Program-made: the position numbers and the translations under genes
Notes under the pieces: generated by a model
The model's database searches: none
Seen by the model: the letters and a program-made list of their open reading frames with translations, nothing else
Told to the model about the DNA's origin: nothing
Source: Lachnospiraceae bacterium
GTDB taxonomy: Bacteria; Bacillota; Clostridia; Lachnospirales; Lachnospiraceae
DNA length: 10,523 nucleotides
Assembly (NCBI GenBank): GCA_009774535.1
Contig: VSNY01000138.1
Coordinates: 1 to 10,523 of the forward strand
Direction: 5' to 3'
Part shown: positions 1 to 5,427 of the stretch, one piece after another
Position numbering within the stretch: position 1 is the stretch's first letter
Layout of the letters: every line of letters starts with the position of its first letter

Positions 1-818
1 GCGCCTACCTGACTGGAATATGCTTTGCATACGGTAATTACTTCTTGAATCTCATATGGAGGGATTCCCGTTCCAATCGCCCCATAGCCCGCCAGCGTAG
101 GAGATGAGGTTACCATCGGATAAATGCCGTGATCCGGATCACGCAGCGTACCAAGCTGGCCTTCCAGCAGCACCGTCTTTTGATCTTTTAACGCCTGGTG
201 CAGATACGCGGAAACATCGGTTACATACGGCGTTAACATCTCTTTATATTCATGCAGCTCTGCTAAAAGCTCTTCCTGTGTTAACAGCGGCTTATGATAC
301 AGATGCTCCAGCAATATATTTTTAATTTCACAGATACGTGCCGTCTTTTCTAAGAGCAGTTCTTCATCAAACAATTCGCTGACCTGGAAGCCGATTTTTG
401 CGTATTTATCTGAAAAAAACGGCGCAATGCCTGACTTCGTGGAGCCAAACGATTTGCTGCCCAGACGCTCCTCTTCATACTGATCAAACAACACATGGTA
501 AGACATTACAATCTGCGCTCTGTCTGAAATCAGGATCTTCGGCGCCGGAACTCCTTGTTCCGTGATAGAACGAACCTCCTGGATCAGTTTGCGGATATCC
601 AGCGCCACGCCGTTTCCGATCACACTGGTCGTATGTTCATAAAATACACCGGACGGAAGCGTATGCAGCGAAAATTTCCCATAATGGTTTTTAATCGTAT
701 GCCCCGCATTGGCTCCGCCCTGGAAGCGTACGATAATGTCGGCATGTTCCGCCAGCATATCTGTAATCTTTCCTTTCCCTTCGTCGCCCCAGTTCGCGCC
801 TACAACTGCTTTTACCAT
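1..818 (-). CDS. purA: adenylosuccinate synthetase, N-terminal part (cut by left edge)
   Basis: Catalyses GTP-dependent joining of IMP and aspartate to adenylosuccinate, the first committed step from IMP to AMP, in the cytosol. About 272 codons are present of a family length near 420-430; the C-terminal part lies outside the window and the frame is open at base 1. Visible motifs are the N-terminal phosphate loop NWGDEGKGK (residues 9-17, with the expected catalytic Asp12) and GGANAGHT (34-41, with catalytic His40). A later block, EGQLGTLRDPDHGIYP, corresponds to the family's EGAQGT-LDIDHGTYP segment but carries several substitutions, so this belongs to a divergent clostridial branch. The ATG at 816-818 is chosen because AGGAGGT (826-832) sits 7 nt upstream and the phosphate loop begins right after it. 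It is monocistronic as far as can be seen, with its own promoter and leader. Identification is firm. Confidence 0.95.
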   Translation of the reverse strand, partial: MVKAVVGANWGDEGKGKITDMLAEHADIIVRFQGGANAGHTIKNHYGKFSLHTLPSGVFYEHTTSVIGNGVALDIRKLIQEVRSITEQGVPAPKILISDRAQIVMSYHVLFDQYEEERLGSKSFGSTKSGIAPFFSDKYAKIGFQVSELFDEELLLEKTARICEIKNILLEHLYHKPLLTQEELLAELHEYKEMLTPYVTDVSAYLHQALKDQKTVLLEGQLGTLRDPDHGIYPMVTSSPTLAGYGAIGTGIPPYEIQEVITVCKAYSSQVG

Positions 819-904
819 AATACTTACCTCCTGTGATACAGTATTTTTCACTGCCGCCTTGAAAGGATACCGACAGCTTTTTTCACATTACGGCTGATGC
901 CGTT

Positions 905-931
905 AAAAAAGACAGGCTGTAAAAACCTGTC
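905..931 (-). terminator. terminator-like hairpin in the purA leader (possible attenuator)
   Basis: Minus-strand RNA would form a 6-bp stem GACAGG/CCTGTC (926-931 with 911-916), with a 9-nt loop, followed directly by six U residues (905-910). This has the form of an intrinsic terminator but lies between the predicted purA promoter and the purA start. A downstream CTGTCG (871-876) can pair with CGACAG (927-932), which overlaps the 5' arm of the stem, so two exclusive folds are possible. It could instead simply end read-through from degV. Confidence 0.5.
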
Positions 932-960
932 GTGGAAGTTATTTCCGTTTTTACTTTCTG

Positions 961-989
961 ATTATACACGACTCTGCTTGAGAAGTAAA
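961..989 (-). promoter_or_regulatory. predicted sigma-A promoter of purA
   Basis: On the minus strand a perfect TATAAT (961-966) lies 17 nt from TTTACT (984-989, 4 of 6 matches to TTGACA). Transcription would start near 954, giving a leader of about 135 nt before purA. No better promoter is visible closer to the gene. Predicted from sequence only. Confidence 0.6.
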
Positions 990-1056
990 GCGGTATTGGA
1001 TGAATTTCGATAAACTTTGTAAAAATGATTTTCTTTGTGGATGGGCGGATGATGCA

Positions 1057-1095
1057 GGCGGCGGGAGAGCGGACACGCATTCCTCTCCCGCCGCC
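1057..1095. repeat. 13-bp perfect GC-rich inverted repeat
   Basis: GGCGGCGGGAGAG (1057-1069) and its exact reverse complement (1083-1095) flank a 13-nt loop. There is no T-run directly after the stem on either strand, so it is not a textbook intrinsic terminator. It lies downstream of degV and its tandem repeats, and upstream of the purA promoter. It may end or protect the degV transcript, or act as a transcriptional barrier. Confidence 0.7.
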
Positions 1096-1127
1096 GTCTG
1101 GTTATGACAAGCTTAACAAAATCTGCA

Positions 1128-1319
1128 TGATAGGTTTGCAAGGAATCATAAGGTCGTTCCCCAATCAGTTTGCACACATTTCATTTATGTGAGTATGGCA
1201 GTTTTGCAAGAATTGCTAAGACCAGTTCCCAATTGGTTTGCACATATTTATGTGAGTGTGACAGTTTTGCAAAGAGTGCTAATGTCATTACCCAATTGGC
1301 TTACACAAATTTGTGTGAA
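1128..1319. repeat. three imperfect tandem repeats of 61-68 bp at the 3' end of degV
   Basis: Copies are at 1128-1195 (68 bp), 1196-1258 (63 bp) and 1259-1319 (61 bp). Each reads, on the plus strand, a TTTTGCAA-like box, then a GCTAA-like box, then a CCCAAT(TGG) box, then a dyad with CACA and TGTG arms. The dyad differs between copies but stays paired: CACAAATTTGTG in the copy next to degV, CACATA/TATGTG around a 2-nt centre in the middle copy, CACAT/ATGTG with a longer loop in the third. The first copy overlaps the last seven codons of degV, including its stop. No spacer/repeat pattern of a CRISPR array is seen. Function is unknown. Confidence 0.75.
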
Positions 1320-2164
1320 CAGGCCACTGCTAATGCTCCTGGGCCGATATGGCAGGATACGCTTAGTGAAAGTGGATTGATGACGCATTGCTGGTCTGGG
1401 AATACTTTCTGAACTTCTTCTAAAAATTGGTGCGCTGCATCCTTGTCTTGTGTATATGCAATGTCGATATAGAGGTTACTGCCGCTGGCGTCTCCGAAGC
1501 GGTTTTTACAGTCGCTTTGCATCGCTTCGATCATAATGCTTTTTGCCTGTTTTACGGTACGTGCTTTTGCAAATGCATCCAGTTTTTCGCCCTGGATCTG
1601 TAGTACCGGTTTAATGCGAAGAAGTGTGCCGAGTGCGGCTGCAGTTGGTGTGATGCGGCCTCCTTTTTTTAGATATTTTAATGTGTCTACCATTATATAA
1701 ATGCTGGATTCAAATTTTTCACGTTCCAAAAGTTCTTTTATTTCTAAAGCGCTTTTTCCTGCCTGTGCGAGTGCTCGTGCATCCATGACGGAGCGTCTTT
1801 GTGTGACGGAAATTCGCTGGTTATTGACGACCTGTACACGGCCTTCATATGACTGTGCCAGCATGAGCGCGGTTTCACATGAACTGCTCAGTCCTGATGA
1901 CATGGGGATGTGTACGATTTCATCGTATTCGTCTAACAGCTTGTCCCACAAATCTGTTACATCGCCGACTGCGGGCATGGAAGTTGAGATATCGCCGCCT
2001 TGCGCCAGCTTTTCATAAAACTGTTCCTGTGTCAGATTAATGTCTTCATAAAAAGTTTCACCCTGAATATAAAAAGGCATGGCGATCACTGTAATGCCCA
2101 GCGTTTTTGCCTCTGCCTGTGTAATGCCACTGTTGGAATCTGTCACAACGGCTGTTTTATCCAT
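1301..2164 (-). CDS. DegV/FakB family fatty-acid-binding protein
   Basis: DegV-family proteins bind a fatty acid and, where studied (FakB), present it to the kinase FakA for phosphorylation and use in phospholipid synthesis; the protein is cytosolic. At 287 residues it has the usual length (about 280-290). Conserved family blocks appear in order: TDSNSG (8-13), TSMPA (61-65, the usual TSQPS site), MSSGLSSS (88-95), LKKGGRI (165-171), RIKPVLQI (183-190) and CHIGPGALAVA (271-281). A start upstream at TTG (2168-2170) is possible, but ATG at 2162-2164 is preferred because GGAGG (2173-2177) stands 8 nt away from it and only 2-3 nt from the TTG. The last residues (CSHKFV) and the stop fall inside a DNA tandem repeat, so the C-terminus may have been altered. 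It is preceded by its own promoter. Which fatty acid is bound cannot be read from sequence. Confidence 0.92.
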   Translation of the reverse strand: MDKTAVVTDSNSGITQAEAKTLGITVIAMPFYIQGETFYEDINLTQEQFYEKLAQGGDISTSMPAVGDVTDLWDKLLDEYDEIVHIPMSSGLSSSCETALMLAQSYEGRVQVVNNQRISVTQRRSVMDARALAQAGKSALEIKELLEREKFESSIYIMVDTLKYLKKGGRITPTAAALGTLLRIKPVLQIQGEKLDAFAKARTVKQAKSIMIEAMQSDCKNRFGDASGSNLYIDIAYTQDKDAAHQFLEEVQKVFPDQQCVINPLSLSVSCHIGPGALAVACSHKFV

Positions 2165-2249
2165 TTTCAAATCCTCCGTTTCTTAATGATCCGCTTTGCG
2201 GTCATTCATGTTCCATTACATTCTTAACAGATAGTTTACCCTGAAAAGC

Positions 2250-2278
2250 ATTGTATCACACATGAAAAATACTTACAA
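2250..2278 (-). promoter_or_regulatory. predicted sigma-A promoter of degV
   Basis: On the minus strand TTGTAA (2273-2278) and TACAAT (2250-2255) are 17 nt apart, each close to the sigma-A consensus. Transcription would start near 2243, about 80 nt before the degV ATG. No operator is recognisable. Confidence 0.6.
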
Positions 2279-2364
2279 GCAAAAGCCGTCTGAAATCCTT
2301 AAAATGTAATAGCTCAATACACAAAGAATATCCACGCAAAAATACAAAACCCCCACGCGGACAA

Positions 2365-2418
2365 AACCGTCCGGACAGACAGGGTTCGCTTCAAAAGCCC
2401 CTGCCAATCCGGACGGTT
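2365..2418 (-). terminator. intrinsic terminator of the groES-groEL operon
   Basis: An 11-bp perfect stem (AACCGTCCGGA at 2365-2375 with its complement at 2408-2418) closes a long inner region. That region has further short complementarity (CAGGG/CCCTG and GCTTTTGAAGC). On the minus strand it is followed by TTTT and, a little later, more T-rich sequence. It sits about 35 nt past the groEL stop. A smaller 6-bp hairpin (GATCTG/CAGATC, 2429-2447) lies between the stop and this stem. Confidence 0.85.
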
Positions 2419-2452
2419 GTATGCTTCGGATCTGCGGCTTACAGATCTGAAA

Positions 2453-4075
2453 TTACATCATTCCCATACCCGGGTTGCCTGCTGGCATAGCCGGTGTATC
2501 TTCTTTTATGTTTGCAACAACAGATTCTGTGGTCAGTAAAGTAGCTGCTACGGAAGTTGCATTCTGTAATGCGCTTCTTGTAACTTTTACCGGATCTAAG
2601 ATACCTGCTTTTACCATATCCACATATTCTTCTAAAGCCGCGTCAAATCCAACGCCGATTTCAGAATCTTTTACTTTATTGATAATCACTGCGCCTTCGA
2701 GACCTGCATTTGCAGCGATATAGAATAACGGAGCTTCCAGTGCTTTTAAGATTACTTTTGCACCTGTCTTTTCATCTCCTTCCAGAGAATCCGCAAGGGC
2801 AGACACTTTCTTGGACGCGTGAATATATGCGGAACCGCCGCCTGCGATAATACCTTCTTCTACGGCTGCTCTTGTTGCGTTCAGAGCGTCTTCCATACGC
2901 AGTTTGCTTTCTTTCATCTCTGTCTCAGTTGCAGCGCCTACGCGGATAACTGCTACGCCGCCAGCCAGTTTTGCAAGTCTTTCCTGTAATTTTTCTTTAT
3001 CAAAATCAGAAGTCGTCTCTTCAATCTGGCTCTTGATCTGGCTGATTCTTGCCTGGATTGCGGATTTTTCACCCATACCATCTACGATTACGGTATTTTC
3101 TTTCTGCACTTTTACTGATTTTGCACGGCCTAACTGCTCTAAGTCTGCATCTTTTAATTCCAGACCCAGTTCAGAAGAAATTACCTGTCCGCCAGTCAGA
3201 ATTGCGATATCTTCCAGCATTGCTTTTCTTCTGTCGCCATAACCAGGCGCTTTCACAGCAACTACATTGAAAGTACCGCGCAGTTTGTTAACGATCAAAG
3301 TTGTGAGCGCTTCGCCTTCTACGTCTTCTGCAATAATCAAAAGCTTAGCGCCCGTCTTTACAACCTGCTCCAGTAACGGAAGGATATCCTGGATATTGGA
3401 AATCTTCTTATCTGTAATCAGGATATATGGATCTTCTAATACTGCTTCCATTTTATCCATATCTGTTGCCATATATGCGGAAATATAGCCGCGGTCGAAC
3501 TGCATACCTTCTACAAGGTCAAGTTCCGTCTGCATGGTCTTGGATTCTTCAATGGTAATAACACCGTCTTTGGATACTTTTTCCATTGCGTCCGCAACCA
3601 GGTTGCCGACTTCTTCATCACCTGCAGAAATAGCTGCTACTTTTGCGATATGATTTTTGCCGTCAACTTTCTGGCTCATTTCCTGCAATGCTTCGACTGC
3701 CACATTTGTCGCTTTTTTCATACCTCTTCTTAAGCTGATTGGATTTGCGCCAGCTGCAAGATTTTTAATACCTTCGGAAACCATTGCCTGTGCCAGAACT
3801 GTTGCAGTTGTCGTACCATCGCCGGCTACATCATTTGTCTTGGTCGCTACTTCTTTCACCAGCTGTGCGCCCATATTTTCAAACGGATCTTCCAGCTCGA
3901 TTTCTTTTGCGATCGTTACGCCGTCGTTTGTGATCAGCGGAGCGCCATAGGATTTATCTAATACGACGTTTCTTCCTTTCGGCCCTAATGTCACGCATAC
4001 GGTATCTGCTAACTTATCTACACCTGCTTCTAATGCAGCTCTTGCTTCTGCACCATATTTAATTTCCTTTGCCAT
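2453..4075 (-). CDS. groEL: 60 kDa chaperonin GroEL
   Basis: ATP-driven protein-folding chamber; forms a double heptameric ring in the cytosol and works with the GroES lid encoded just upstream. The protein is 540 residues, the usual length. It begins with the standard AKEIKYG opening and shows the nucleotide-binding TLGPKGRNV (29-37) and GDGTTTATVL (85-94, with the catalytic Asp86). It ends in the short Gly/Met tail PGMGMM typical of GroEL. The ATG at 4073-4075 has a purine-rich ribosome binding site (GAGGAAG) about 7 nt upstream. It follows groES by 90 nt in the same direction with no promoter visible between them, and an intrinsic terminator follows it. Control is therefore through the CIRCE site ahead of groES. 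No unusual residues were noticed. Confidence 0.99.
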   Translation of the reverse strand: MAKEIKYGAEARAALEAGVDKLADTVCVTLGPKGRNVVLDKSYGAPLITNDGVTIAKEIELEDPFENMGAQLVKEVATKTNDVAGDGTTTATVLAQAMVSEGIKNLAAGANPISLRRGMKKATNVAVEALQEMSQKVDGKNHIAKVAAISAGDEEVGNLVADAMEKVSKDGVITIEESKTMQTELDLVEGMQFDRGYISAYMATDMDKMEAVLEDPYILITDKKISNIQDILPLLEQVVKTGAKLLIIAEDVEGEALTTLIVNKLRGTFNVVAVKAPGYGDRRKAMLEDIAILTGGQVISSELGLELKDADLEQLGRAKSVKVQKENTVIVDGMGEKSAIQARISQIKSQIEETTSDFDKEKLQERLAKLAGGVAVIRVGAATETEMKESKLRMEDALNATRAAVEEGIIAGGGSAYIHASKKVSALADSLEGDEKTGAKVILKALEAPLFYIAANAGLEGAVIINKVKDSEIGVGFDAALEEYVDMVKAGILDPVKVTRSALQNATSVAATLLTTESVVANIKEDTPAMPAGNPGMGMM

Positions 4076-4128
4076 TTCTATCTTCCTCTTTTCTTCTATT
4101 TTCTTCTTTACTTATAGGATTCTGTGAT

Positions 4129-4158
4129 CGGATGCGGCTTATGATGCGCAGGCATCCG
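4129..4158 (-). promoter_or_regulatory. inverted repeat in the groES-groEL intergenic space
   Basis: CGGATGC (4129-4135) and GCATCCG (4152-4158) form a 7-bp stem with a 16-nt loop just after the groES stop. There is no following T-run, so it is unlikely to terminate fully. It could be an mRNA processing or stability element between the two cistrons; this is inference. Confidence 0.45.
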
Positions 4159-4165
4159 CGTTTTT

Positions 4166-4450
4166 CTATTCTACGACTGCGAGAATATCATTCTGGCGAA
4201 CGATAATATATTCGCTGCCTTCAATCTTTACTTCGGTTCCCGCATATTTGGAATAAATAACTTTCTGTCCTTCTTTCACCTGCATGGTGATCTCTTTCCC
4301 ATCTACGACTCCGCCAGGGCCTACAGCGATAACTTCTGCTTCCTGTGGTTTTTCCTGAGAAGCGCTTGTCAAAATAATGCCTGACGCGGTTGTTTCCTCT
4401 GCTTCACACTGCTTTAATACAACTCTGTCTGATAATGGTACTAATTTCAT
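4166..4450 (-). CDS. groES: 10 kDa co-chaperonin GroES
   Basis: Heptameric lid that caps GroEL and encloses the substrate during folding. The protein is 94 residues, normal for GroES. It starts MKLVPLSDRV and contains the mobile loop ETTASGIILTS (19-29) with the hydrophobic IIL tripeptide that contacts GroEL, then the conserved VGPGG block (43-47) and VKEGQKVIYSKYAGTEV, ending in DILAVVE. The frame is open 12 codons further upstream. The ATG at 4448-4450 is correct because AGGAGG (4459-4464) is 8 nt away and the family N-terminus begins there. It is the first gene of the groES-groEL operon, behind a CIRCE-controlled promoter. Confidence 0.98.
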   Translation of the reverse strand: MKLVPLSDRVVLKQCEAEETTASGIILTSASQEKPQEAEVIAVGPGGVVDGKEITMQVKEGQKVIYSKYAGTEVKIEGSEYIIVRQNDILAVVE

Positions 4451-4504
4451 GAATATTTCCTCCTTTATTAATGCTTCTGTTATCATCCTATTGTCTATAT
4501 ATTA

Positions 4505-4531
4505 TTAGCACTCGCTTGTTTTGAGTGCTAA
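4505..4531 (-). promoter_or_regulatory. CIRCE operator (HrcA binding site)
   Basis: TTAGCACTC (4505-4513), a 9-nt spacer, and GAGTGCTAA (4523-4531) match the CIRCE consensus exactly. CIRCE is the binding site of the heat-shock repressor HrcA. Here it lies at or just after the predicted transcription start of groES, as in other Firmicutes. hrcA itself is not in the window. Confidence 0.97.
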
Positions 4532-4543
4532 CTGATAGTACTT

Positions 4544-4572
4544 ATCATATGTTTTTATCTTCTGTTTCGCAA
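4544..4572 (-). promoter_or_regulatory. predicted sigma-A promoter of groES-groEL
   Basis: On the minus strand TTGCGA (4567-4572) and TATGAT (4544-4549) are separated by 17 nt. Transcription would start near 4537, immediately before the CIRCE dyad, which is where HrcA would block it. The spacing and the position relative to CIRCE support the call. Confidence 0.75.
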
Positions 4573-4608
4573 GTATAACATTTTCTAAATATCTATTATT
4601 ATTATATA

Positions 4609-4648
4609 TTATACTCATTTTATCTCGTTTTATCTCACTTTATCTCAC
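4609..4648. repeat. 10-bp phased direct repeats in the groES / XRE divergent region
   Basis: TTTATCTCAC occurs at 4639-4648 and 4629-4638, with TTTATCTCGT at 4619-4628 and a weaker TTATACTCAT at 4609-4618. The period is exactly 10 bp, one helical turn, so the boxes face the same side of the DNA. They lie about 45-75 bp upstream of the groES -35 box. The rest of the 4573-4767 stretch is AT-rich, with a 14-bp palindrome TTTTTTATAAAAAA (4657-4670), and contains no gene. Confidence 0.65.
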
Positions 4649-4767
4649 TTTTTCAATTTTTTATAAAAAAAGTATGAACTCCATAAAAATATTTTATAAA
4701 CTTCAAGAATCCTTTTTCCTTTTGTATATGTACAACACCATAAGAATAATAAAAACAAAAATGCTAA

Positions 4768-4808
4768 CACTATTAGTGCCACTTCTAAAAATTGCTTTGC
4801 TTTATAAT
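4768..4808 (+). promoter_or_regulatory. possible promoter and operator of the XRE gene
   Basis: A perfect TATAAT stands at 4803-4808, about 50 nt before the XRE start, but no good -35 box is found at 16-18 nt. The dyad CACTA-T-TAGTG (4768-4778) lies just upstream of where the -35 would be. An activator or autoregulatory site is possible; this is a weak call. Confidence 0.35.
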
Positions 4809-4860
4809 AAAAATGAGACATTACTATCAGCTCAAAAAACGAACAACGGAGGAAACTTTT

Positions 4861-5253
4861 ATGCCGCTGGATTACAAATTGATTGGCTCTAATATACGCG
4901 GCCGCAGAAAGGAACTAAAGATCACGCAGCAGAAAATGGCAGATGACCTGTTCTTATCCACCAGCCTCATTACAAAACTGGAGCGCGGCGTAAAGGCAGT
5001 CAGCCTGGATACTTTTTGTCAGATTGCGGAATACCTGGATACGAATATCGCAGTCCTTACTGCTGATCCGGACGACCCAAAAGTCCAGCATAATCAAATG
5101 ATCCAGGAAATCGATATTCTTTTAGAAGATCTGGACAACCGCCATCTGCGTATTGCCAGCCAGCTGATGAAAACTTATGCCAGTCAGGTACAGGAACGCT
5201 TTTCCCGTCCGGATACAACAGATCCGTCTCCCGACCAGCCCCCTTCTCGTTAA
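4861..5253 (+). CDS. XRE-family helix-turn-helix regulator
   Basis: Small DNA-binding protein of 130 residues with a Cro/CI-type helix-turn-helix near the N-terminus (about residues 6-65). The helix blocks are IGSNIRGRRKELKITQQKMA, DLFLSTSLITKLERG and SLDTFCQIAEYL. The rest is a short charged tail, partly helical and then proline-rich, with no enzymatic or sensor domain. ATG at 4861 is preferred over the upstream in-frame ATG at 4792 because GGAGG (4848-4852) is 8 nt away and the HTH starts soon after. It is divergent from groES and convergent with alaS, ending at a bidirectional terminator. Its target is unknown; the phased repeats and the dyad in front of it are candidates. It has no visible toxin partner, so an antitoxin role is not supported. 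Confidence 0.9.
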   Translation: MPLDYKLIGSNIRGRRKELKITQQKMADDLFLSTSLITKLERGVKAVSLDTFCQIAEYLDTNIAVLTADPDDPKVQHNQMIQEIDILLEDLDNRHLRIASQLMKTYASQVQERFSRPDTTDPSPDQPPSR

Positions 5254-5278
5254 AGCCTGTCCCGGGTTTTATTCTGAC

Positions 5279-5317
5279 AAAAACAGCCCTGCATTTTTCA
5301 TGCAAAGCTGTTTTTTT
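5279..5317. terminator. bidirectional intrinsic terminator between the XRE gene and alaS
   Basis: AAAAACAGC (5279-5287) pairs with GCTGTTTTT (5307-5315), and the inner TGCAT/ATGCA (5290-5294, 5300-5304) extends the stem. Seven T residues follow on the plus strand (5311-5317) and five on the minus strand (complement of 5279-5283). It can end transcripts from both convergent genes. Confidence 0.9.
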
Positions 5318-5334
5318 CTGTTTACAGCCTGCTA

Positions 5335-5427
5335 TTTCTGCATGCTGTTTTGGTGCATCTTAGTTCGTTCTTTCTGCAAGCTGTTGTTTCTACATCTTAG
5401 TCTATTCTTTATACAGGCTGTTTTTAT
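5335..5427. repeat. degenerate 36-37 bp tandem repeat downstream of alaS
   Basis: Three units start at 5335, 5371 and 5408 with TTTCTGCATGCTGTT, TTTCTGCAAGCTGTT and TTTATACAGGCTGTT. The first two share a later CATCTTAGT box, and the third is cut short by the alaS stop. The outer ACAGCCTG (5324-5331) and CAGGCTGT (5414-5421) are inverted copies. Each unit resembles the GCTGTTTTT arm of the neighbouring terminator, so this may be a decayed series of terminator copies. Confidence 0.5.

Noticed and set aside
1275..1283. GAGTGCTAA, identical to one arm of CIRCE, inside a degV-linked repeat.
   Set aside because: The partner arm at the 9-nt spacing is absent and the other repeat copies do not keep the sequence, so it is chance.
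1128..1319. CRISPR array.
   Set aside because: The units are contiguous imperfect tandem copies with no unique spacers, and there are no cas genes.
1170..1412. Plus-strand open frame with repeated CEY/CEC-SFA-type peptide units.
   Set aside because: The peptide repeats only reflect the DNA tandem repeats; the frame runs antisense into degV and has no ribosome binding site.
4861..5253. Antitoxin of a toxin-antitoxin pair.
   Set aside because: The XRE gene stands alone, with a terminator right after it and no small toxin-like gene on either side.
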